NCBI RefSeq assembly: GCF_947488025.1
Contig: NZ_CANKYS010000014.1
Span: 1-64,000 of the forward strand
Reading direction: 5' to 3'
Length of the DNA stretch: 64,000 bases
DNA from: an uncultured Nocardioides sp.
GTDB taxonomy: Bacteria > Actinomycetota > Actinomycetes > Propionibacteriales > Nocardioidaceae
Shown here: positions 40,811 through 49,842 of the stretch, in pieces
How the letters are laid out: every line of letters starts with the position of its first letter
Position numbering within the stretch: position 1 is the stretch's first letter
Notes under the pieces: model-generated
The model's input: only the letters and a program-made list of their open reading frames with translations
Database searches by the model: none
Told to the model about the DNA's origin: nothing
Program-made: the position numbers and the translations under genes

Positions 40811-41788
40811 ATGACCAGCACCCGCCTCGTCCCCGTGGAGACGCTGCACCGGATCGTGGAGGTCGCGTCGCGAGCGCCCAGCGTGCACAACACCCAGCCG
40901 TGGCGGTGGCGCGGCGGCGCGCACACCCTCGAGCTGTACGCCGACACCTCGCGCCAGCTGCGCGAGACCGACCCCGACGGCCGCAACCTCACGCTGAGCT
41001 GCGGGGTGGCCCTGCACCACGCCCAGGTCGCGGCCGGTGCGCTGGGCTGGGAGACCCGGGTCGCCCGTCACCCCGACCCGGCGCAGCCCGACCTCCTGGC
41101 CTTCCTCGACCTCACCCCCGGCCACCTGCCCGCGACGGCGGAGGAGACGCTCACGGCCCTCGACCGGCGCTGCACCGACCGGCGACGCTTCACCGCCTGG
41201 CCGGTGCCCGAGGAGCGGCAGGCGCACCTCGCCCGCCTCGCGAACCACTGGGGAGCGAGGGCCGTCGCCCTGACCGACGAGTCGGAGCGCTTCATCGCCG
41301 AACGGCTGGTGCGGAGGGCCCACCAGCTGCAGTGGGTGAACCCGGCAGCGCGGGCGGAGCAGGCGAGCTGGCAGCGCCGCGGCTCCGACGACGGCGTGCC
41401 TGCGGGCGCCCTGCCCGGCGCGGACGACCTCGCCGGCGCTCACCCCCACCGCTTCCAGGGGGCGTGGGAGGACCGCGCAGCCCCTGACCTGGAGACGTCC
41501 GACGGACTCCTCGTCTTCTTCGACACCTACGACGACGCGCCTGCCTGGCTGCGTGCGGGTGAGGGCCTCGGCGCCATGTGGCTCGCCGCCACGACGGCGG
41601 GCCTCGCACTCGTGCCGCTGAGCCAGGTGATCGAGGTGCCCGAGACCCGGACCGCCTTCCAGGCCGAGGTGCTCGGCAGCCTGGCCCACCCGCTCCTGCT
41701 CGTCCGGGTCGGGTGGCGCTCGACCGGGCGACCCCTGCCGGCCCGTACCCCGCGCCGGCCCGTGTCGGAGGTGCTCGAGCTGGACTGA
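40811..41788 (+). CDS. Acg-type NAD(P)H nitroreductase family protein
   Basis: A 325-residue flavin-type nitroreductase-fold protein. It starts HRIVEVASRAPSVHNTQPWRW and has ELYADTSRQLRETDPDGRN, LDRRCTDRRRF and a C-terminal GEGLGAMWLAATTAGLALVPLSQ, in parts. This is the pattern of the Acg group, associated in mycobacteria with the dormancy regulon, several of which lack measurable reductase activity. A good AAGGAG site precedes the ATG. Confidence 0.85.
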   Translation: MTSTRLVPVETLHRIVEVASRAPSVHNTQPWRWRGGAHTLELYADTSRQLRETDPDGRNLTLSCGVALHHAQVAAGALGWETRVARHPDPAQPDLLAFLDLTPGHLPATAEETLTALDRRCTDRRRFTAWPVPEERQAHLARLANHWGARAVALTDESERFIAERLVRRAHQLQWVNPAARAEQASWQRRGSDDGVPAGALPGADDLAGAHPHRFQGAWEDRAAPDLETSDGLLVFFDTYDDAPAWLRAGEGLGAMWLAATTAGLALVPLSQVIEVPETRTAFQAEVLGSLAHPLLLVRVGWRSTGRPLPARTPRRPVSEVLELD

Positions 41789-41812
41789 CCCGCGTCGGGG
41801 AGGCTGTCCCCC

Positions 41813-43447
41813 ATGACGCGCGTGCACCTGTCCCGCCTGCCGGGCGAGCGCGCCCTGGTGGCCGATGGCCGCACGAGCCACGAGGTCGCGCTCGCCGACC
41901 TGCCGGCCTACGTGGCCGCGCGCGAGGCGGACGGTCCCCGATGGGTCTGGGACGACACCGCCCGCTGGGCGCCTTCGCTGCTGGCGGCCGGCGTGCGGGT
42001 GGCGCGGTGCCACGACCTGCGTCTGTCCCGTCGACTGCTGTCGCGCGCGCCCGCCGTCGACATCACGCTCCTGGCCGGCGAGGACGCCGACCTCTGGGAC
42101 CAGCTCGGGCCGGCGACCGTCTCCGAGCCCGTCCTGTTCAGCGGGCACGACGCGGTCGACCACCTGCGGGCCGACCTCGAGGACGCGCGCCAGCTGGCGG
42201 CGATCGACGCCTCTCCCGACGCCGCGCGTCTCCGGCTCCTCGTCGCCGCGGAGTCGGCCGGCGCCCTCGCAGCCGCCGAGATGACGCACGCGGGGGTGCC
42301 GTGGAGCGTCGAGGTCCACGAGGCGCTGCTGACCGACCGGCTGGGTCCGCGCCCGCCCCGCGGGGCACGACCGCGGCTGCTCGCGGAGTGCGCCGACGAC
42401 GTACGCGCCCTGCTGGGTGCTCCCGGCCTCAACCCCGACTCCCATCCTGAGCTGCTCGCCGCGTTGCGCCGGGCCGGCATCGAGGTCGTCGACACACGCG
42501 CCTCGACGCTGCGCACGGTCGACCACCCGGCCGTCGAGCCGCTCCTGCGCTACCGGTCGCTGGCACACCTCTTCTCGACCAACGGCTGGGCCTGGATCGA
42601 CGAGTGGGTGCGCGACGGGCGCTTCCGCCCGGTCTACCAGCCCGCCGGTTCGGCAACGGGTCGGTGGTCGTCCAACGGTGGGGGCGCGCTGTCCTTCCCG
42701 GTGCAGGTGCGGTCGGCGGCCGTGGCCGACGAGGGCTGGGCGCTCGTCGTCGCCGACGTCGCCCAGCTCGAGCCGCGGGTGCTCGCGGGGATGAGCGGCG
42801 ACCGCGCGCTGGCGGGCGCCGCGCGGGGCACCGACCTCTACCAGGGGATGGTCGAGGCCGGGGCCGTCGCGACGCGCCAGCACGCCAAGCTCGGTCTGCT
42901 CGGCGCGATGTACGGCGCGACGAGCGGCGAGAGCGGACGGATGGTCGCCGAGCTGACCCGGCGCTACCCGCAGGCCTTCGGGCTGCTCGAGGAGGCGGCT
43001 CGCGCAGGCGAGCGCGGCCAGGCGGTCCGGACGCTGCTCGGGCGGGGCAGCCCGGCCCTCGGCGGGTCGTGGGACGAGTCGCCCGAGGCGCCTCCGGCGG
43101 ACCTCGCCACCCTCGACCGTCATCGTCGCTCCTTCGGCCGGTTCACCCGCAACTTCGTGGTGCAGGGCACCGGGGCCGAGTGGGCGCTCTGCTGGGTCGC
43201 CGAGCTCCGCAACCGGCTCTGGCGGCTCGGCGACGGCAGCCTCGAGTCCCGGCCGCACCTCGTCCTCTTCCTCCACGACGAGGTGGTCGTGCACGCCCCG
43301 GTCGAGCTCGCCGACGCGGTCGCCGCCGAGATGACCGAGGCAGCGGCCACCGCCGGCCGGCTGCTGTTCCGTGAGCACCCGGTCGACTTCCCGCTCACCA
43401 TCGCGGTCGTCCGTTCCTACGCCGACGCCGGCAAGCCGGGGACCTAG
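41813..43447 (+). CDS. family A DNA polymerase-like protein with degenerate 3'-5' exonuclease domain
   Basis: A 544-residue PolA-like protein without the 5' nuclease domain. Polymerase motif A is VVADVAQLEPRVLAG (Asp kept), motif B is TRQHAKLGLLGAMYGA (Arg, Lys, Tyr-Gly kept), motif C is LFLHDEVVVHAP (His-Asp-Glu). Residues 1-~190 align with the exonuclease region but no clear D-x-E metal pair is visible. This type is usually annotated as bifunctional exonuclease/polymerase in Actinobacteria, in addition to true PolA. It may act in repair or damage tolerance. Confidence 0.85.
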   Translation: MTRVHLSRLPGERALVADGRTSHEVALADLPAYVAAREADGPRWVWDDTARWAPSLLAAGVRVARCHDLRLSRRLLSRAPAVDITLLAGEDADLWDQLGPATVSEPVLFSGHDAVDHLRADLEDARQLAAIDASPDAARLRLLVAAESAGALAAAEMTHAGVPWSVEVHEALLTDRLGPRPPRGARPRLLAECADDVRALLGAPGLNPDSHPELLAALRRAGIEVVDTRASTLRTVDHPAVEPLLRYRSLAHLFSTNGWAWIDEWVRDGRFRPVYQPAGSATGRWSSNGGGALSFPVQVRSAAVADEGWALVVADVAQLEPRVLAGMSGDRALAGAARGTDLYQGMVEAGAVATRQHAKLGLLGAMYGATSGESGRMVAELTRRYPQAFGLLEEAARAGERGQAVRTLLGRGSPALGGSWDESPEAPPADLATLDRHRRSFGRFTRNFVVQGTGAEWALCWVAELRNRLWRLGDGSLESRPHLVLFLHDEVVVHAPVELADAVAAEMTEAAATAGRLLFREHPVDFPLTIAVVRSYADAGKPGT

Positions 43448-43509
43448 GTCCCCGCCCGCCCCGACCTTCGCCCCTGACCGTCGTCCACACCGAGGCGGAG
43501 CCTTGAGGT

Positions 43510-44847
43510 GTGCCGGAGACCACGATCCTGCAGCCCCGCACGAGCCCCGCCGTCGTGCCGAGCGGCCGCACGCGCGCCTCCGTCGTACGCCGCTTCGTGG
43601 GCGGTTTCTACCTCGTGATGGGCGGCATCAACGCCGGCATCGTCGCGGCGGACCCGGAGGCCTACCGCACCTTCGCCGACGAGTCCTTCTGGCCCTTCGT
43701 CACCGACACGTGGCGGTCCGTGGTGATGGCCCACCCGGTCGCCTGGATCCTGGCGCTGGCTGCGGGCGAGGTCGTGCTCGGTCTCCTGCTGCTGCGTGGT
43801 GGGCCGGCGGCCCGGGTCGGCTGGGCCGGCGTGATCGCGTTCCACGTCCTCCTGATGTCGTTCGGGTTCGGCTTCTGGCTGTGGTGCGTCCCCGCGCTGC
43901 TGCTGCTCGTGCCGGTCGCGCGCGCGGACTGGCCCGCGCTGGCCGGCGAGACGACCGCGACCTCCGCCCCCACCGCCCGGGAGGCTCCTCCCCCGCCCGC
44001 AGACGCTGCGCCAGGCCCGACCAGCACCGTGACGCGCTGGTCGACGTGGGCGCTCGCCGCCGCGGTGGTCGGCGCATCGCTCTACGGCCTCCTCGCCGAG
44101 ACGCCGTACCGGTCGCTGCCCGAGGCGACCGTCGTGTCGGCGCGGGCCCAGGACGCCTGCAGCATGGTGGTCGCCGCGCTCCTGGTCCTCCTCGTGCGCC
44201 CCACGGTGTCGTCCAACGCATCCCACCTCGCACGGCTGGGGCTGCTCGCCTACCTCCTCTACAGCTACCTGATCTACGTCACCGGCGTCCCGATGAACCG
44301 CGTCTTCCTCGTCTACGTCGTGATCGTCTTTCTGTCCGGCGCCGGCCTGCTCGGCGGACTGCACCGCCTCGTCGAGCGGCCGCCGACCTCGACCGCCTCG
44401 CCCCGGCTGACCCGCGCCACCGGGTGGGTGCTGGTCGTCACCGCGGTGCTGTTCGCCGGGCTGTGGCTCTCGGTGCTCCTGCCGTACGCACTGGGCGGGC
44501 CCCGACCCGAGCCCGAGGGCGTCGGCGGCACGCCGTACCCCGTCTTCATCCTCGACCTCGCGGCGGTCCTGCCTGCGATCGCCGCCGTGGGAGTCCTCCT
44601 CCTGCGGCGTCGGGCGGTGGCGGGTGCGCTGGCGACGGTCGCCCTCCTCAAGATCCTCACGCTCTTCACCGCGCTGTGGGCCGGGCCCGTCCTGGCCCTC
44701 GTCACCGACGCCGACGTGCACCTGGGACCCGATGCGGTGCCCAGCCTGCTGCTGCTCGCGGCGAGCGCGTGGCTCACGGCACGGTGGCTGCGGTCCTTCC
44801 CACCTGGTCCACGGCCCGTCCCCGCACCCGAGAGGAGCACACCATGA
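43510..44847 (+). CDS. polytopic membrane protein of unknown function
   Basis: A 445-residue protein with about ten predicted helices. The N-terminal part (residues ~25-145) has three or four helices with FYLVMGGINAGIVAADPEAYRTF at its start. An Ala/Pro/Thr linker (~150-178) follows, then a second set of about seven helices. I do not recognise the family. GTG start at 43510 has TTGAGG upstream. Its stop overlaps the flavodoxin ATG (ATGA), so both proteins are made together, which may mean a shared redox role. Confidence 0.75.
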   Translation: MPETTILQPRTSPAVVPSGRTRASVVRRFVGGFYLVMGGINAGIVAADPEAYRTFADESFWPFVTDTWRSVVMAHPVAWILALAAGEVVLGLLLLRGGPAARVGWAGVIAFHVLLMSFGFGFWLWCVPALLLLVPVARADWPALAGETTATSAPTAREAPPPPADAAPGPTSTVTRWSTWALAAAVVGASLYGLLAETPYRSLPEATVVSARAQDACSMVVAALLVLLVRPTVSSNASHLARLGLLAYLLYSYLIYVTGVPMNRVFLVYVVIVFLSGAGLLGGLHRLVERPPTSTASPRLTRATGWVLVVTAVLFAGLWLSVLLPYALGGPRPEPEGVGGTPYPVFILDLAAVLPAIAAVGVLLLRRRAVAGALATVALLKILTLFTALWAGPVLALVTDADVHLGPDAVPSLLLLAASAWLTARWLRSFPPGPRPVPAPERSTP

Positions 44848-45353
44848 CCGCACTGGTGGTCCACGAGGCCCACTGGGGCAACACCCGTCAGGTGGCGCAG
44901 GCGATCGCCGACGGCCTCACCGACGGCGACGGCGGACCGGTGCAGGTCGTCGACGTCGCGGCTGCGCCGTCCCCGCTGCCCGACGGCGTCGACCTCGTCG
45001 TGCTCGGCGGCCCGACCCACGCCTTCTCCATGAGCCGGCCCGCGACCCGGCGCGACGCGCACGACCGCGGCGCGGAGGCCGGGCACGAGGGCCCCGGCAT
45101 CCGCGAGTGGCTGGCCACCCTGCCCGCCGGCGACACCTCGTGCGCCGTCGCGACCTTCGACACGCGTGCCCAGCAGGTGCGCCGGCTGCCCGGGTCGGCG
45201 GCCCGCGCAGCCGGGCGGTTCGTGTCGCGCCACCGCCTCGGCACGATGGTGGCGACCGAGTCCTTCTACGTCGCGGACGCCCCCGGTCCGCTCGTCGACG
45301 GCGAGCTGGAGCGGGCGCGAGCGTGGGGCCGGGCCCTGGCCTCACGTGCGTAG
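44844..45353 (+). CDS. flavodoxin-like protein
   Basis: A 169-residue FMN-binding fold. The phosphate loop is EAHWGNTRQVAQAIADGL (the usual T/S-x-T-G-N-T is H-W-G-N-T here). VVLGGPTHAFSMS is the second FMN loop, and ATESFYVADAPGPLVDGELERARAWGRAL, in parts, closes the fold. It may carry electrons for nearby oxidoreductases such as the nitroreductase. Coupled by ATGA to the membrane protein upstream and preceded by AGAGGAG. Confidence 0.85.
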   Translation: MTALVVHEAHWGNTRQVAQAIADGLTDGDGGPVQVVDVAAAPSPLPDGVDLVVLGGPTHAFSMSRPATRRDAHDRGAEAGHEGPGIREWLATLPAGDTSCAVATFDTRAQQVRRLPGSAARAAGRFVSRHRLGTMVATESFYVADAPGPLVDGELERARAWGRALASRA

Positions 45354-45453
45354 GGCGCTCGACCGCGGCTCCGCTGTGGGCCTCGTCTCAGTGTGAGCGG
45401 GGGCCCATACTCCCGGTTTGCGCCATCGCGTCGTTCTTTGGTCTGGTCCTCGG

Positions 45454-47154
45454 ATGGCCACCGGAATCGAGCATCCCCGAGACCTGCCCACACCTGACCT
45501 CGTCGACGACCCGCACCCCGCCCTGGACGCGGCCATCGAGCCCACCGTGCCTCGCGAGACGGGCGTGGACAAGCTCGTCTTCGGCGTCACTGCTGTCGTC
45601 AGCCTCGCCTTCCTCGTCTGGGGCTTCCTCAGCACCGACAGCCTCGCCGACGCCTCGGGCACCGGCCTCGGCTGGACGATGAGGAACGCGGGATGGCTCT
45701 TCGTGCTCACCTCGAGCGCCTTCGTGGTCTTCGTGATCTGGTTGGCGCTGGGCAAGTTCGGCAACATCCCGCTCGGCCGCGACGACGAGGACCCGGAGTT
45801 CCGGACCATCTCGTGGGTGGCGATGATGTTCAGCGCCGGCATGGGCATCGGGCTCATGTTCTACGGCGTCAGCGAGCCGATCAGCCACTTCGTCACGCCC
45901 CCGCCGGGCACCGGTGAGGCCGGGGACGCCGCGGCCGCGCAGCACGCGATGGCGACCACGATGTTCCACTGGACCCTGCACCCGTGGGCGATCTACGCGG
46001 TCGTCGGGCTCGCCGTCGCGTACGGCGTCTACCGCAAGGGACGCCTCCAGCTGATCAGCTCGGCCTTCGAGCCGCTCCTCGGTCGCCACGCCCACGGACT
46101 GGGCGGCAAGGCCATCGACATGTTCGCCATCTTCGCGACCCTCTTCGGCTCCGCCACCTCGCTCGGTCTCGGCGCCCTCCAGATCGAGTCCGGCCTGCAG
46201 ATCGTCGCCGGGCTCGGCGACACCGGCAACGCCGTCCTCGTCGGCATCATCGCCGTCCTCACGGCAGCCTTCGTGCTCTCCGCCGTCTCCGGCGTGGCCA
46301 AGGGCATCCAGTGGCTGTCCAACATCAACATGGTCCTCGCCGTGGCCCTCGCCCTGTTCGTGTTCATCGTCGGCCCCACCGTCTTCATCCTCAACCTCGT
46401 CCCCACCTCGATCGGCAGCTACTTCGCCGACCTGCCGATGATGGCCGCGCGCACCGCTGCCGAGGGCGACGAGGTCAGCACCTGGCTCTCGACGTGGACC
46501 GTCTTCTACTGGGCGTGGTGGCTGTCGTGGACGCCGTTCGTCGGCATGTTCATCGCCCGCATCTCCCGTGGTCGCACCATCCGCCAGTTCGTGACCGGTG
46601 TGCTCCTCGTCCCCAGCATGATCAGCGTCGTGTGGTTCTGCATCTTCGGCGGTGCGGCCATCGACCTGCAGGAGAAGGGCACCGACATCGCGGGCGCGGG
46701 TGGGCTGGAGAACCAGCTCTTCAGCACCCTCGAGGCCTACCCCCTCGCCACGGTCTCGAGCATCGTGGTCATGGTCCTGGTCGGCATCTTCTTCGTCTCC
46801 GGCGCGGACGCCGCCTCGATCGTGATGGGCTCGCTCTCCGAGCGCGGCACGATCCACCCGAGCCGTCCGACCGTCATCTTCTGGGGCGTCGCGACCGGTG
46901 CCGTCGCGGCGGTCATGCTGCTCGTCGGTGGCCAGGACGCCCTCAGCGGGCTCCAGACCATCACGGTGATCGCGGCGCTGCCCTTCGTGCTCATCATGAT
47001 CGGCCTGGCCGTGGCCCTGGTGAAGGACCTCGCCCAGGACCCGCTGGTCGTGCGTCGCAAGTACGCCATCGAGGCCGTCGAGGCCGCGGTCATCACCGGT
47101 GTCACCGAGCACGGCGACGACTTCGTCCTCTCGGTCGAGAAGAGCGAGGCCTAG
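45454..47154 (+). CDS. BCCT-family betaine/choline/carnitine transporter
   Basis: A 566-residue sodium- or proton-coupled importer with 12 membrane helices. Family markers are MFSAGMGIGLMFYGVSEPISHF, FHWTLHPWAIYAVVGLAVAYG in parts, SATSLGLGALQI, and WTVFYWAWWLSWTPFVGMFIARISRGRTIR in parts, with the substrate-cage tryptophans. It probably takes up glycine betaine or a similar osmolyte. ATG at 45454 is used; a TTG at 45418 is in frame. A CATACT -10-like box is at 45406-45411 in the 100-bp upstream gap. Confidence 0.92.
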   Translation: MATGIEHPRDLPTPDLVDDPHPALDAAIEPTVPRETGVDKLVFGVTAVVSLAFLVWGFLSTDSLADASGTGLGWTMRNAGWLFVLTSSAFVVFVIWLALGKFGNIPLGRDDEDPEFRTISWVAMMFSAGMGIGLMFYGVSEPISHFVTPPPGTGEAGDAAAAQHAMATTMFHWTLHPWAIYAVVGLAVAYGVYRKGRLQLISSAFEPLLGRHAHGLGGKAIDMFAIFATLFGSATSLGLGALQIESGLQIVAGLGDTGNAVLVGIIAVLTAAFVLSAVSGVAKGIQWLSNINMVLAVALALFVFIVGPTVFILNLVPTSIGSYFADLPMMAARTAAEGDEVSTWLSTWTVFYWAWWLSWTPFVGMFIARISRGRTIRQFVTGVLLVPSMISVVWFCIFGGAAIDLQEKGTDIAGAGGLENQLFSTLEAYPLATVSSIVVMVLVGIFFVSGADAASIVMGSLSERGTIHPSRPTVIFWGVATGAVAAVMLLVGGQDALSGLQTITVIAALPFVLIMIGLAVALVKDLAQDPLVVRRKYAIEAVEAAVITGVTEHGDDFVLSVEKSEA

Positions 47155-47164
47155 GCTCCGTCCC

Positions 47165-47749
47165 ATGACCACCGACCCGCTCCGCATCGGCTTCGTCACC
47201 GGCGCGACTCCTGACAAGTGGGCCCGGCACTGGCGCGAGCGCCGGCGCGAGCCGCTGGAGCTCGTGCCGGTGACGGAGGCCGACCAGCTGGAGGGGGTGC
47301 GGGACGGCAGCCTCGACATGGCTCTCGTCCGGCTCCCGGTCGACCGCGACGGACTGCACTGCGTCCGGCTCTACGACGAGCTGCAGGTGGCCGTGGCCTC
47401 CCGCGACCACGTGCTCGCCGCAGCCGACGAGGAGGTCACCACGGCCGACCTCGTGGACGAGCAGCTGGTCCGCCCGCACCCGAGCGGGTGGACACCTGCG
47501 GCGGACCAGCTCGACTGGCCGCCGATGACCGAGCGGGAGGCGATCGAGACGGTCGCCGCCGGCACCGGCATCGTCGTCGTACCCATGTCGGTGGCCCGGC
47601 TCCACCAGCGCAAGGACGTCGTCACGCGTGTCGTGACCGACCTCGAGCCCAGCGCGATCGCGCTGGTCTGGCGCATCGACCGGGACGACGAGGTCACCCA
47701 GACGTTCGTCGGCGTGACCAAGGGACGTACGGCCAACACGTCGCGCTGA
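47165..47749 (+). CDS. LysR-type substrate-binding domain protein lacking a DNA-binding domain
   Basis: A 194-residue protein that begins LRIGFVTGATPDKWARHW and continues as the two-lobed effector domain of LysR regulators (LDMALVRLPVDRDGLHCVRLYDELQVAVASRDH, in parts; IETVAAGTGIVVVPMSVARL). There is no helix-turn-helix before it: the frame starts 11 bases after the BCCT stop. The -10 box TAGGCT (47152-47157) overlaps that stop codon. It may be a stand-alone ligand binder or a binding partner of a full regulator. Confidence 0.75.
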   Translation: MTTDPLRIGFVTGATPDKWARHWRERRREPLELVPVTEADQLEGVRDGSLDMALVRLPVDRDGLHCVRLYDELQVAVASRDHVLAAADEEVTTADLVDEQLVRPHPSGWTPAADQLDWPPMTEREAIETVAAGTGIVVVPMSVARLHQRKDVVTRVVTDLEPSAIALVWRIDRDDEVTQTFVGVTKGRTANTSR

Positions 47750-47803
47750 GGCTGTTCCCGGGGCCGGAGGTCTGCGCGGCGCGGGACGGGGTACAGGTCG
47801 CGC

Positions 47804-48868
47804 ATGCGCATCGTCATCACCGGAGCCAGCGGCAACGTCGGCTCGGCCCTCGTCCGGCGGCTGGCCCAGGACGGCGAGCACGAGCTCGTCGGCGTCGTCC
47901 GGCGACCGCCGGACGACGACGTGCTGCCCGCGATGGAGTGGGTGGCCGTCGACCTGACCGACGAGTCGGACACGCCCGCGCTGCGCGCCGCGTGCCGGGG
48001 CGCCGACGCAGTCGTGCACCTCGCGTGGGGGTTCCAGCCCTCGCACCGGGAGGAGCACCTGCGCGAGCTCGGGGTCGGTGGCACGGGTCGCGTCATCGAC
48101 GCAGTGGTGGCCACCGGGGTCCCGCACCTGGTGCACATGTCGTCGGTCGGCGCCTACTCGCCCAAGCGGGACGACGCCCCGGTCGACGAGACGTGGCCCA
48201 CCGGCGGGGTCCCGACGTCGATGTACAGCCGGCACAAGGCCGCCGCCGAACGGCTGCTCGACGCCCTGGAGGTCGACGCGCCGGACGTGGTCGTCACCCG
48301 GGTGCGGCCCGGGATCATCGGCCAGCGCAGCGCCGGCAGTGCCCTGCTGCGCTACGGGCTGCCCGCCCTGGTCCCTGCCGGGCTGCTGCGCCACGTGCCG
48401 GTGCTGCCGATCGACGAGGGCCTCGTCATCCCGATGGTCCACGCCGACGACGTCGCGGATGCGTTGGCCCGGGTGCTGGGGGCCCGCACAGCGGGCGCGT
48501 TCAACCTGGCCGCCGAGCCGCCGGTCACCGCACAGGACGTGGCCGACGTCCTCGGCGCTCGACTCGTCCACGTCCCGTCCCGCGCGGTGCGCGCTGCCGT
48601 GTCGGCCAGCTGGCACGCGCGGGTGCAGCCGCTCGACCCGGGCTGGATCGACATGGGCTTCGCCGTGCCCCTCCTCGACACCATGCGGGCCCGGACGGAG
48701 CTGGGGTGGGCGCCGTCGGCGGACGCGACGTCGGTCCTGGCCGAGACCCTCGCCGGCATGCAGGACACCGCCTCGTCGGGTACGCCGGTCCTCCGGCCGC
48801 GCAGTGTCGCGGGTGGTCTCCTCCGCGCCCTGCGTCGCGGACCGGTCAGTCGCCGCCGGGAGCCGTGA
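47804..48868 (+). CDS. NAD-dependent epimerase/dehydratase family protein
   Basis: A 354-residue extended SDR. It has the cofactor loop RIVITGASGNVGSALVRRLA, ADAVVHLAWGF, VHMSSVGAYSPK and the active-site Tyr/Lys in SMYSRHKAAAE. The C-terminal half contains the NmrA/epimerase substrate lobe. The substrate is not evident. The ATG at 47804 follows a TACAGG box and lacks a clear ribosome site. Confidence 0.85.
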   Translation: MRIVITGASGNVGSALVRRLAQDGEHELVGVVRRPPDDDVLPAMEWVAVDLTDESDTPALRAACRGADAVVHLAWGFQPSHREEHLRELGVGGTGRVIDAVVATGVPHLVHMSSVGAYSPKRDDAPVDETWPTGGVPTSMYSRHKAAAERLLDALEVDAPDVVVTRVRPGIIGQRSAGSALLRYGLPALVPAGLLRHVPVLPIDEGLVIPMVHADDVADALARVLGARTAGAFNLAAEPPVTAQDVADVLGARLVHVPSRAVRAAVSASWHARVQPLDPGWIDMGFAVPLLDTMRARTELGWAPSADATSVLAETLAGMQDTASSGTPVLRPRSVAGGLLRALRRGPVSRRREP

Positions 48869-48892
48869 GGGCGCACGGGCGCCAGCTCGCGG

Positions 48893-49045
48893 TCAGGAGC
48901 CGAGGACGGACACCAGCACCATGGTCCCGACCATCAGCAGCAGGAGCGGCATGAGCACCCAGAAGTACTGCGTGTCGATCCACTTCTTCTTCTCGTCCGG
49001 GTCCCACGGACCCTGCGGTCGGTCGCTGCCGGGGTTGATGAGCAT
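48893..49045 (-). CDS. 50-residue single-helix membrane protein
   Basis: A short frame beginning MLINPGSDRPQGPWDPDEKK and ending in a hydrophobic helix (WVLMPLLLLMVGTMVLVSVL) after a charged KKWIDTQYF segment. This is a sensible small membrane protein with the N-terminus inside. GAGG lies 11 bases before the ATG. I do not recognise it. The 130-bp gap 49046-49175 to the next gene shows nothing else. Confidence 0.5.
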   Translation of the reverse strand: MLINPGSDRPQGPWDPDEKKKWIDTQYFWVLMPLLLLMVGTMVLVSVLGS

Positions 49046-49175
49046 GGGCTCAGCCTCGCACAACCCGCTGCGTACGGGGCCGCGTCCGGACCGGGGCCCC
49101 TTGCCGGTGACCAGGAAGGCCGGTGTGCGAAGGCGGAGGACTCGACCATCGACGCCCAGTCGAGGGCGGACGCAG

Positions 49176-49841
49176 TCAGTCCCGGTGCTTGCCCCGGCGC
49201 GAGTGGGGGGTGGCGAGCACGGACTCGACGCGGTCCTGGTCGTAGACCTCGCCCAACCAGTCGAAGAGCCCGCGCAGCACCTCGGGATCGGCCACGTAGT
49301 CGTCGTAGTGGACGCGGTAGGCGGCGTCGCCCAGGCCGGCCACCGTGCCGAGGATCTTGTCCTCGATCGCCCGCACCTGCGCCAGCGGGTCGTCCTTGTG
49401 CGTCCAGTAGTTGCTGGCCGCGACGTCCTCGAGGTTGCGGGTGTTGACCACGAAGCGTGCGCCGGGGAACACCTGGCGCAGGAAGTCGACGTAGTCGGGC
49501 AGGTCGTCGTCGTACCAGCGGATCTCCTTGTAGCCGGTGACCCGCGTGTCGTGCTCGGGCCGCAGCAGGGTCGCCTCGGCCAGCGCACGGATGTGCTGCA
49601 GCGACGCCGCCTCGGGGAACGCCTCGATCCCGAACCACGGGTGCGTCGGCTGGCTCGCACGGGCCGGGTCGACGCGTGCCCGCTCGGTCAGGCCGCTGCG
49701 GTGGAAGTCGTAGAGGTGCCGCATGGCGTGGCGGTTCTCCCCGCGCAGCAGCCAGCCCGGGATCGAGTTGAGGATGCCCATCAGCAGCGTCGAGCCCGAC
49801 CGGCCGTAGGTCATCACGAAGACGTGCTCCAGCTCGCGCAC
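49176..49841 (-). CDS. sulfotransferase family protein
   Basis: A 221-residue PAPS-dependent sulfotransferase-like protein. The 5'-phosphosulfate loop is VMTYGRSGSTLLMG near the N-terminus. The 3'-phosphate loop is FVVNTRNLEDVAASNYW (R-x7-S pattern). The acceptor is unknown. The GTG at 49841 is one base after the guaB1 stop (TGACGTG), so it is co-transcribed with it. Upstream starts in the same frame run inside guaB1 and are unlikely. Confidence 0.8.
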   Translation of the reverse strand: MRELEHVFVMTYGRSGSTLLMGILNSIPGWLLRGENRHAMRHLYDFHRSGLTERARVDPARASQPTHPWFGIEAFPEAASLQHIRALAEATLLRPEHDTRVTGYKEIRWYDDDLPDYVDFLRQVFPGARFVVNTRNLEDVAASNYWTHKDDPLAQVRAIEDKILGTVAGLGDAAYRVHYDDYVADPEVLRGLFDWLGEVYDQDRVESVLATPHSRRGKHRD

Positions 49842-49842
49842 G

